Both the position numbers and the translations under genes were made by a program. Positions 33,820 through 45,800 of a DNA stretch of 64,000 bases are shown here, piece by piece. How positions within the stretch are numbered: position 1 is the stretch's first letter; each line of letters opens with the position of its first letter. The notes below the pieces were generated by a model. That model worked only from the letters and a program-made list of their open reading frames with translations. It made no database searches and was not told where the DNA came from. Origin of the DNA: Mytilus californianus (lineage: Eukaryota > Mollusca > Bivalvia > Mytilida > Mytilidae); the NCBI RefSeq assembly GCF_021869535.1, contig NW_026262712.1:51070884-51134883 (forward strand), given 5' to 3'.

Positions 33820-36800
33820 GTAAGATTATCACTCTGTTGCATTTTTTTTCTAAACTTTTTTTTAGTCCCCTACCTACAAAGTCGAAGGGGACTTTAGGTT
33901 TGCACTCTGTCTGTCTGTCTGTCTGTCAGTCCAGCAAATCAGTTTTCTGCACTTTTTTTCTTCATGCTTGAAGATATTGATTTGATATTTGATGTATTGT
34001 TTTATCATGACAAGTTACAGATCAAGTTCGAATTTTATTGCGGTCTGATGATTTTATGCAGAGTTATGGTCATTGTTTTTATAAAGATAAGATGTGATAT
34101 GATTGCTAACGAGACAACTACCCACCAGAGACCAAAGAATGTTTTTGTAAGCAACTATTGGACACTGTATGGACTTCAAACTATGAGCACAAATTCACAC
34201 CTAAAAGTAAGCTGTGAAAGGGAAAAACAAATGTCCTGATTTAGCATCTGTTGCCAGATTGTCTATTTCTTTCCAAATTATTACTAAAAGTAGTCCTGTT
34301 GGTCACCTGAATTGCACATAGTTATTGATATGTGAAAGTGATATTTGTATTAAGTAAGTAGTTCAAAGGCCACCTCATCATGATCTGTAAGTTTTTTCTT
34401 TGAAGGAAATGGAAACTATGTTTCTTAACTTTGAGATTGTACGTGCAACACTGAACAGTATGCAATTCTCAGGACAATTGAACTAGCCATAGTAAATAAT
34501 GTTGTAAATTATTGCTATGTTGTCTAGAAGATTTACCAACATCAGTTTAGCTATATCTAAGTATAAATCATTCCAATCACTCCTCGTGGGAGTCCTTGTT
34601 GTAACATATCCATACAATTTGATCTGGGAAGTCAGGCTTCAAGCTGCTCAATGTTTACCATACATTAAGAATAAATAGCAGATATTTCTTGCAATAATAA
34701 CTTTAAATAATACCTAGAGGAAGTTTATGACATTGCAAATTAAATTTGTGGAGATTCATTGAAAAAGCTTCTGGTTCCCTGCTGGAAGCAATTGATTTCT
34801 GGTCTGATACAGGACTGTAATGGTTAAAAACTATGTAATATGGTAAAACCTGTCTAAACTGGATATTTCATGACTTCAGATTTTGTTTGCATTAGACAGA
34901 TGGTTTGTTTACCTAGGTAAACTACTTAAAGATATTCCGTTTAATTATATCATGATGCTTAGATTTTCATCAGGTTTACACAGGGTGGATTCACAACAAA
35001 GTTCAAAATTTATATAATGATTGCTGTTCTGGCTCCAGGTTGTTGGAGTATCCAGAAGTCAATATTTTGGTTTCTTGATAAAATCTTGTAAGCCATAATG
35101 AATATCTTTTCCAAAATATGGGTTGATAATACCCCATGGAATGAAGAAAAGCCCAGGTGACTCAAAGGTTACAAGGTCAAAGATCATGGTTACAAACGAT
35201 TTTGATATACTGAAATTATGGTAACAGTTAATTTGAAAATGATATCTTTTGAACCATAAATATCTATCAATCTTGGTTTGGTTTGATATGCCACAAGATA
35301 AGGGGATAAGACCCTATTGATTTTTGGATTGATATGCCACAAGATAAGGGGATAAGACCCTATTGATTTTTTGGATTGATAGGTTAAAGATGAAGGTCAC
35401 AGCAGTTATTGAAAGATTGATATTGGAGCAAAAAGCTTGGTTTCAATATATATCTTTTAAACCATATGTTCAACCCTTCAGGTGTAATTTTTGTAAGAAT
35501 TGTCAGAATTCAAACAAATTCCTGTATACAAGCAGAGCATATTCGTAGTAAACACAATTTCCCTTTTGAAATTTGGCAGTAAACAGATCTGTGTTTGCTG
35601 TAGAAGACTGATCCTTATGTTGATCTTTTAAACTATGTATCAATAAGCATGACTTACTTCTGTCAGACAAGATCTCATCAGTGCTAATCAATTTATTATT
35701 TTACCTATCCAGTTGCATACCGACATATATCTATATTGTTTGAGAACAGATGTGTTTTTTGTACACTATTGTCATTTTCTGTATTGTATATCCATGGCAT
35801 TGTCCAGAATGAATTCATATTTGACTTACTATGGCAATTAAAATGTTAAAAACAAAATAGAACAGCAACATCTGTCACAGGTTGTGGTTGTTTCAAATTT
35901 ATTTTTTCCAAAAGGGATCTGTTTTTCTTAATATAATTAACTTGTTCGTGTTGGGAGAGGTCAGACAACTAAAATGTACTAATTTGAGATCTTATAATGA
36001 CATAAAAAAAAGTATGAAATCATGTGCCAATAGTATATAAATGAAAGAAAATGTGAAAATTTGTTAATGAGACTTCAACCCAACAACAAATATAAACAAA
36101 AGATGTCTAGAGGACATCCTACATACAGTCTTATAAATAAGCTTTATTTAGACTCGGCATAGTATACAAAACAAGGACATAACATAAGCTATCCACAATA
36201 GATAGGTGCTTATACTGTACATGAAGCCTTCCTTAGTCTATAAAAGTTGTGAATAAATTAAACAGGTACAATAAAAGATCTGCCATTGACAAACAATTCT
36301 CCAAATAACTAAAAAACTTTCAGATATTACATAAGAACACCACTGACAAGTTATGTACTAAGTGTATGTTCTTTAGTGGTCAAAAGGAGTTGCAGTGTAA
36401 TAAGGGCAATTGGCTCAGTGGTCAAGTGGGAATGATCTACAGCCCTTGACCATTAAGCAATGTATCTCTGATACTCTTAAGATAATATCAAACGTCATTG
36501 CTTCGATGTATGACGTACATGCTATGATGGTTTTGGCCGAGAAAGTAAAAAATCTGGAATATGTTACACTGGTCAAAATGGAATTAGTAAGGTAAATATT
36601 CAAGGCATACTTTTTTCATTATTGTTGGTATTCAGGTGAGGGGCCTGACTAAGGGTTTGCTGAGTTCATATTATTCAAATATCTTTCCAGTTAAGGTGAA
36701 ACAATGATAGTAAAGCATTTCTGTGTTCTTGGCATTAAGACAGAACTGTTTGAAAGACAAATATTCAAGGAAACAATTCAAATTGTTCATTTTATTTTTG

Positions 36801-39800
36801 AAAATCAAATGCAAACATGCAATGGAAGGCAAAAAATGCCCTGTATGATCCTTCCTGCATTAAGGTCAAAAGTATAAATAGATAGACATGTATACATGCA
36901 AAGCATAAGATCAATAAAACAATTGGCAGATCTTACAAGTATTCAGTAATTAATTTTTAGTTCCTTAAGGCTTGCCATGTGATTTACTTTGTAACATTAT
37001 AGATCATTAGCAGATGTATAAGAGTCTGAGAGAGAAGTCTTAATTATTATATAAATGTGTGATCCAGTCCTAAGATCATGCAACTTTCTATAGATAGGGA
37101 GACATGGTTGTAAAAAAGAGCATTTCAATGACAGTGTTTTGTTTCAACTTTTTGTTGGACAATCCTTATTGGTAAACTTATTTTAGAATAATTTTTCTAA
37201 GATTGTATCTTGATTGGGGTAATATAAGAAAAAAAAAAACCAAAGTAATGTTATATTAAGACAACAGTTGGTCTTACTTAGTCAATTATTATTGATATGC
37301 AAATTGCTAAATACAATTTAAAGGTCAGCTTTCGTTTATGACTGGGAAACATAGATCATGGTAGCAAGTCCTTTCTTCAACAGTTGGTTTTAAATTGAGG
37401 TTCATTCAAGGGAGATTATGGTAACAGGTCCTTGATTTAAATTGAGGTTCATTCAAGGGAGATTATGGTAACAGGTCCTTTCTTCAACAGTTGGATTTAA
37501 ATTGAGGTTCATTCAGGGGATTCTATTATTTAATTTAAGTCTTAGGCTACTTAGAAGTAATTTTTTTTTTTTTTTTTTAAATACTGTGGATTCATCATTA
37601 TTTGGTGGATACCAATTTTCGTGGATTTAGAGGGTATATGTAAACATTGAATTAAATGTTCAACAAGGTACATACTTTTGACTTAGACTTTGAAGAATCC
37701 ATGAATATATCAGTTTCTTCAATCCATGAAAACTGATATCCATGAAAATTAATGAATCCATACTAAAAGGTATATAAGCTCTTACCTCATCACCACCGCT
37801 TCCCCAAAAGAAAATTCCACCGAGCCTATTGAACATCATAATAAATGTCACCAGGCACTGACAGGGAATCAGAAGAATTCTTATCTAATGCATCGCACAT
37901 TTTGACATCATCGTTTGATCAACACTAGAAACAATTAGGGGATCGTTGAATGATACAGGTATGAAGCATCCCTAGGTTGTACAGAATTCACATTAAGCAG
38001 AAAAGTCAAATGTTAAAAGTACGTGCGATTATAATTTTTCGTTCAAAAAAAAATTGGTACAGTTGTTATGCTCATATGCAACAACCTTGTACTTTTGCAA
38101 GTGAATAGCGCTAAGTTGTAGCGATCAGCCCTGAGATAATTTGTCAATGAGATGTACTTTTGGAAAATTAAGGATGATTTATGCTGTAAGATACAGTCTA
38201 AACCATTTAAATATCACAAACTGAAAAAAGAATAATAGCCAACTAATTTCTCTTTGATCATATACTTTCCAACAGATTGTGAAAATGCATCAAAACTTTA
38301 CAATCACAGTGTTTGCTTTACGAAACCGTCAACCTTTTAAGATATGTTTACTGCCAGTCAAAAGGTATGACCTTGGTTCAATACTCATCTACAGTACACA
38401 ATGCATGAATAGTATGATGCAGGTTCATTAAGCATATTCCATGTCATAATTTTAAAACGTGTCGACAGAGAATGCACATATAATAAAGGTTGTGGCATTT
38501 TGACAGCCAGAAACTTTCTAAATTGCAATAGTTTTAATATGGCACAAGTATATGCAGATGCTCTTATTCATGAACAAGAGGTATTTGGACCTTCAAGTGA
38601 ACATTGACTGAATAAAAATGACATAAAGCAAGCAATTTTTGTTAACTATTTGGCAGAGAGAGTGAGGAACTGTATTTGTTACTCTACCAACCTGTGAAAG
38701 AATATAATGCTTTTGATGTATCAGTGTTCAGGATTAGGCAAAGCTTAGCTAATATGTTGGTTAATATGACTTGAGGGCCATTATTCTTGAGCATGAATTA
38801 GTATGGTTAATTTTTTCAGGATATGTCTAATTTAAGTTAATTGTTGTTATGTTGTGCTCTGAAACATAATGCCCATTGAGGCTAATCAGAGATAATTTTT
38901 TGGTTGTCATATATCAGATGTTCAAAGTTAGGCTAAGCTTATTTTGCTTATTGTCATGGTGAAAGTTTATTTGATTGTGGCTAAGCAAGAACATAATCTA
39001 TTCGGCTTCTCTATAATAAACTGCAAATTGTTATTGCTACTGATTTATTTTGCACAGCAAGAAAGTGTATGAAAAACAAATGTTTTTATCATCTATTTAC
39101 AGTTTTTGCTCTAAATCTTTTGCTTTTGCAGCAAGCGTGTTGAAAATTACTTTAAAAAAGGCCAAAGGTGTAAAAAAAGTAATGATTTAATGAGTATATA
39201 GAGATGTATAAAGGTTAAGATCATCTGAGAGATGATGGTGTTTATTAATGATAATTGTTACCATATCTATGTTTTGTATACGTAGACAAGATTGAGTGAT
39301 ATGTTTATTGATGGGTGATAAATACCAGTATTGGAGTGAAGCCATCTCCTTGTCAGTTTTACTGTTGTCTCATGTAAGCTTCATCATTACCCGGAGTGTT
39401 CCAACTTTGGCCCCCTACTAAATGGCTATTATTTATAGTGTGGGTTTGTTTTGGGTGGAGTCTTTTTGTCTTTTTATGTAGGTGTTAATTTATGTCAGCA
39501 GTTGTTACAGTGCAACTAATATAATTGTTTTAAAGGTGAGAGGTCACAAACAATTTGGTATTGTTGAGGATTGGGTAATTGAAGCTAAATCTTTGTCAGG
39601 ATGGTTGTTTTACATCTCATGGTTCCATGATAACAACTATTTGTAATGTGGTGTGGTGTTGGGTATTGGCGTTTCTGTCTTGAATATTTTAAAGAAAAAG
39701 AGCGATTTTGGACACTGGATACAAACTGCATTATCATTAATTTTTTTACTCCCAAACAGGGGTTCTTTGATGGGATGTGGAGTGCTGTCACATTTCATTT

Positions 39801-42800
39801 TGAATATACCATGTATAACATAAGAGTTTTGATTATTGCTTCTTTGACATGTAATCCACATTTCCTTACATTCACTCAAAGACGAGACAAGGCAAACAAT
39901 GACCCTTCTATATCTTGACTTGACAAAGAATTACAAAGTATACAAGTTTACACCCTCGTCCTTTTGGTCTCAGGTAAATAATTATCTCCCTGGCAATCAC
40001 ATCTCATCATCTTATTTTTATGCCCCACCTAGGGGCATTATGTTTTTCGGTCTGTGTGTCCGTTCATCCGTCTGTCCCGCTTCAGGTTAAAGTTTTTGGT
40101 CAAGGTAGTTTTTGATGAAGTTGAAGTCCAATCAACTTGAATCTTAGTACACATGTTCCCTATGATATGATCTTTCTAATTTTAATGACAAATTAGAGTT
40201 TTGACCCCAATTTCACGGTCCATTTAACATAGAAAATGATAGTGCGAGTGGGGCATCCGTGTACTATGGACACATTCTTATTATAATGTATACTAGCGGT
40301 GAATCCGTACGAGTGTGTATTTTACTGCTGGACTGATGTTACACCACGGTTCATTGCAGGATCAAGTAGGATTGGGAAGGTTTTAACAATCTACGGTAGG
40401 ATTTAGATAGTTTGATTACTGAACAACACATAATAGAAAGTTAGGCCACAAAGTGAAGGAACAGACTGTATTTTGTTTTCTATTTCTTTATGAAAGTCCA
40501 ATGGAACTAAGTAAAGTAAGAATGCTGTCATTTTATGCTGTCACACTCGCTCATGTAAACAGTCAATATATTCAAAATATGATCCTTCAATATTTACCTA
40601 CTATAACTGATGGTTATAAGTTAAAATTGTCATCACAGCCCCCAGTATTCAAATAGATATAAGAAGACTTGGTATGAGTGCCAATGAGACAACTCTCCAT
40701 CCAAGTCAAAATTTATAAAAGTAAACCATTATAGGTCAAAGTACGGTCTTCAACACGGAGCCTTGGCTCACACCGAACACCAAGCTATAAAGGGCCCCAA
40801 AAATTACTGGTGTAAAACCATTCAAACGGAAAAACCAACAGTCTAATCTATATAAAAAACGAGAAACTCTGTTTAATAGCATTTCAATAAACATCACACA
40901 TTTCCTTTGACAAAACTTTAGCTGCTACCTGAAATTAGTATACTAACAGGAATAGACTCTCCAAGTACACATGTTCTAGTATATCTCCATGGTTAGCAAA
41001 AATACATATAAAGTTCAGAATTTAAATTTACACTTCATGGGCAAACATTTCTACATAGGCAATACATTGTTGCTTTTATCCTGTACTTTCTAAAGTGTTA
41101 TTCTCCTGTCATGATAAAACAAATGTTTTACTAGCCAATGAAGAGAAATTGATTATTTGTTAATGTGATTTACGAGTTGGTGCACTTTATAACATGTGTA
41201 TCATAACACATAAAGCATTATTCTCTCAAGTAGGTTGGTTCTTTGTCTGTTAAATGGATGTATTTATGTACTGTTATACATCTAATGATTGTTTTCTGGC
41301 TATTTATTATGGGATATAATGTATTTGAACTATACATTCAGACAATGCTCTTGTTTACAAGATTTGAAATGTTTGCTTCTTTTTGTTTTGACTATAATTT
41401 AATAGTTGTTTTATTTCTCTGGTATTCTTTTGAATTATTTTGAATTTTGTAATTTGAAGTAGGTAACTCTCCCCAATGCACATTTGAAAATATGTGTCAC
41501 GATGTATTTGTTTATGATTGTTTTCTTGGATTAGACTAGAGTAAATAAAATTGAGAATGGAAATGGGGAATGTGTCAAAGAGACAACAACCCGACCACAG
41601 AACAGACAACAGCAGAAGGCCACCAACAGGTCTTCAATGCAGCGAGAAATTCCCGCACCCGGAGGCGTCCTTCAGCTGGCCCCTAAACAAATATATATAC
41701 TAGTTCAGTGATAATGAACGCCATACTAAACTCCAAATTGTACACAAGAAACTAAAATTAAAAATAATACAAGACTAACAAAGGCTAGAGGCTCCTGACT
41801 TGGGACAATGCATGCTAAATTAGTATATGATCTATTTATTATCCCAAATAAAGTGCAGTGTATTTACTTATTCCAATCAGAACAACAACAGGGCTGAAAT
41901 CATACATGAGAAATATTTGCCACTGGACATTTAACAAATGGTAATCAGTCAATCATATTAATCAGGCCTTTAATTGTCTCTTTTGAATTGTTTCAGGTTT
42001 TGCTTTTTAAGGCCTTTTATTGCTTAGCATACAGTATGACTTTTGCTCATCACCACATTTTATCATATTCATATGATATTGTTATTTTCAAAAGTATAGC
42101 ATCTTCGTTTTTTTTTTTATTTTTTTTTTTTTTTATGTATTTTAAGGGGGAGGAGATTTTGTGAAACTTGGCAGACCATGATTTTTTTTGTTTGAATTTT
42201 TTTATATGCTTGTCATTTTGGGGTCTTTCGTAGCCTACTATATGGTACGAGTTTTGCCCATTGTTGAAAGCTGTACTGCCACCTTTAGTTGCTAATCCCT
42301 TACATCATTTGGTCTCTGGTGGAGAGTTGTCTCATTTGCAACCATACCACAATCTTCATATTTTTATATATATTGTGGAATCAGTAATGCTTCTAGAGAA
42401 TAATTTTAAAAGACTTGTGTTATGTAATAGGCTTAAGGACTGGCATTTTGACATTTTGTTCAGTAATGAAGTTTTCATTCTGTGTTAAATCTAACATAAA
42501 GAAGTAGTATCTTTTCAACAGCTTTCGATCTTGTTGCAGAGAGACATGTTAAAAGTACTAATCTTCCCACTAATGCTTAATGTAATGAGTTTATATAGTT
42601 TTGTAATAGATGACAAAGTTTATATCTTTGGCAGAAATCTTTATTGGGTGTACCATGGCCATATTTAATCTATTTTTAGTGTTTTTCTATTTGGAATTAG
42701 ACTAAGAAATGGATGTAGTAGGTGTTTTATGCATTTCTGATGCTTCTCCATACCCATTCATTGGAAAATTTCAAATAGATTATGTACAAAGAAAAACAGA

Positions 42801-45800
42801 TAAGTCATGGAAAATCACCAGTGCATCAAAGACACAGAGAGAGAATTGGAAAAGCTGTTTTATGTTCGCTGATGCAGAAATTAATTAAGTTTTAACAGAT
42901 TCTGCCCAAACTAAAAGCTTTTCTTTGTTTGAGTTTATTTGAACCTGGTTAACAATGCTTTTGTCAATTTTTTTTAATACTGACAAATTATTTTTAAATA
43001 TTTATTTTCATTTCATGGATTAGTACATTATAGATGTTTAAGTATTGTGTGATCTTTTATGAACAACTGGCTGTTAAATCAAAAGTACAATTGGTTTTAA
43101 CCTATATATGTTATGGACTAAGCAGTTTATTTGCAGAGGTGGATTTGGGGGGTGGGGGTGAAAATTACTGGATCCTCCACTGATTTGTGTCAGAGGTGGG
43201 GAAAAAACATTTATACTTAATTTCTGCTTTGAGGCAGAAAAAAGAGGGTTGGAAGGTATGTCAAATTGTTAGGGGGTTTTTTATGCCCCCGTCGAGTGGC
43301 GGTGGGCATTAACTTTTTAATATTTTACCTAGACTAAAAAGGGAAATCTTAAATTATGCTTAATAAAAAAATTTCTAGACTTAAAAGTGCTTTTAATACC
43401 AAGTATGTCCATAAAATATGTTAAGGTAGGCAAGCAAATTTTGGGTAAATAATGGGTGGCAGGAAAGACAAAGATAAAAAAAAATGCTTTTTTTAGTTAT
43501 TGCCCTTGTACCTTTGATAGATAAAATATGTGCAACGTGGAGGACATTGGAACTCTGTTCTTTTATTTATTTTTGTGTTACAAGATAACATTTCTGAACC
43601 CATCGTATGACAGAAATTTGATACTTTTCAAAATCTCAATAGTTAGTATAGTTAGAATGAGTAAATACAGTTCTTTACACAATATAACATGGTACTGGGA
43701 TAATACTTTGTACTTCAGTATTTTCTAGCATTATGTAAAGTAAAAAGAAATTGTTGAACTGAAAGTAGCTTTTAATAGAAAATTCAAAAGTAACTGCTGT
43801 GTTAATTTTATTTGAAAATCTAGCCAGAAGTAAACCCCAATACCTAATTTGAAATAATTTTGAAAATATCTAATTATTTTTTCTCATCAAAAGTCAGGGA
43901 AGCTCAACCTGTAATAGTGAAAAACCAATTAAAGCACCAGTTGGGACATAATGTATTTGGTAGTTTGTAATTAACTCTTTGTTTGATTGGACTTTATTCC
44001 TCGGTTTTCATCAGTACCGTCATGCTTCAGCATCACAACTACAAATATAGTTTGTATTTCAAATTCAACAAAACAAACCCATTGATTTTTGTCCGTAAAT
44101 GGAAATAAGAAGGGTCGTAGTTAATGAGATGTCATTAAAATTTTAACGGATGGGAGACAAATCTGGTGAATAAATAATTTCCGTCGTGTAATTAGCGGAG
44201 CAATATTGTTAGTATTGTTTAATTGATCACAGTGACAGTTGTTATTGAATATTTTTGTTATGCCACATAGCTATTATACAAAACAATCTACTGGTGATGC
44301 ATGCTGGGACTGTGGTTTCCATTTGAGTACTCGTAATCAATGCCAAATAACAGTTTTGTTCATACATGCAGCTTGTGTATTGAATTTTCTATAGACAATT
44401 ACATAATTTGAATCATTGCTTGATCTGAGAAATTGGATAATCTTTGTCAGTTTCAATTTTCTTTTTTTTTTTATCTAAGTTCTACCGTGAAAGCAGATAT
44501 TGCTGAGTTTGATATAAGCTACATGTAGTTTGGAAGTAGTGGAAAGGCCTACTATATTATTGTTGAATCAACTATAAGTGCTTTCCACTGAGACAATCTA
44601 TTATTGTTTTAACACCTTTGAATCCACTCCCTTAAAACAGTCTTTTAAAGTTGAAACAACTATTGTAAATAGCCCCCCCCCTCTTTGCCTCCTGCTATTT
44701 ATCAAGCTATGATAGTTCTATCCTGGATATGTCCATGATAAAAGATGTATGTGTCATATCCTAAATAGAAAAGAGTTATTTCACTTCACTAGAGAATGGT
44801 CAGCCATAATCTCTCCTCTTGCCTGTGTCATAAAATTGCTCAAAGGTTTTGGTCTATCCATGCATATTGTACGTGAAGTATTCAATCTTATCTTTTTCTT
44901 TTCAGATTTCCCTATTATTTGACAACGTATCACAGAAACCAAGAGGATATGCCTTTATTGAGTATGAGCATGAAAGGGATATGCATGGTGAGTTTGAACA
45001 CTTTACAAAATGTCAGAATTGATCAGAGCAATTTATAATCTTGAGATTCAGTGGTATCTAGTTATTTGTTTTGGAGACTTTGTAGCAAGTTATATATTTC
45101 TCCAAAATAAACCACAGAATCATAGAGACATCTCAGACTAACCATTAGGAGAGTTGCAACAAAATGCACACACAAAAAAAACGATAAAAGAAATTTCCAT
45201 GTATGATGTGTATTGCTCTGATTACTGGCAGTTATAAGTAAAGAGAAGATGAGTATCATTACTTTATGTATGATTCAATAATCTTGACATTTATCTTAGT
45301 TGTTCAACTGTTTAATGATGAATGAAAAAAGGCACTTAAACATTTGCCAAATAATGTTACAAGCTACTTCCATATATATTCATAAATATTTATGTTTGCA
45401 AAGTAAGGGGAAAAAATATGAGAGACAGATTTTGATACATGTATCATTTTCCTTCTTTTGATTAGTACTGTTTGGTATTTATGGATATATATGAAACACA
45501 ATATAATGTATCGTTTGTCTAAATGATATTTTCTTTGATGAGGTACATTTTTAGTTTCACAACACTAGATATTTTTTGTTATTTATGCATAATTTTCAGC
45601 TCATTACAATGACAGTTAGCCATATAATGACATCTAATAGGATATAATGTTTAGAGAAAAAAAGTTGGATGTACTGTAGGTTGAGAATTAATTAAGAAAA
45701 TATGTTGACGATACTGTAGTTTAGCCTCCTTTTGAAATGATATGATTATATACATTTTGTACTAGGTGGACTTATGATAAATTATGGACTGAGAAAATTA

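Larger units (their letters stand above)
33820..44905 (+). other. SNRNP70: SNRNP70 intron, 11.1 kb
   Basis: Runs from GTAAGA to TTTTTCTTTTCAG. Contents: a 5' fragment of a hairpin-ended element (33863-33960), dispersed mussel-type repeats (34087-34225, 40655-40868, 41546-41815, 42258-42370), short tandem duplications (35284-35384, 37350-37520), an ATGCCCCA-family element (40014-40283), degraded TIR ends (43134-43180) and an ATGCCCC fragment (43283-43320). Other long stretches hold nothing I recognise; open frames such as 33964-34239 and 39646-39918 look like chance. Confidence 0.85.
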
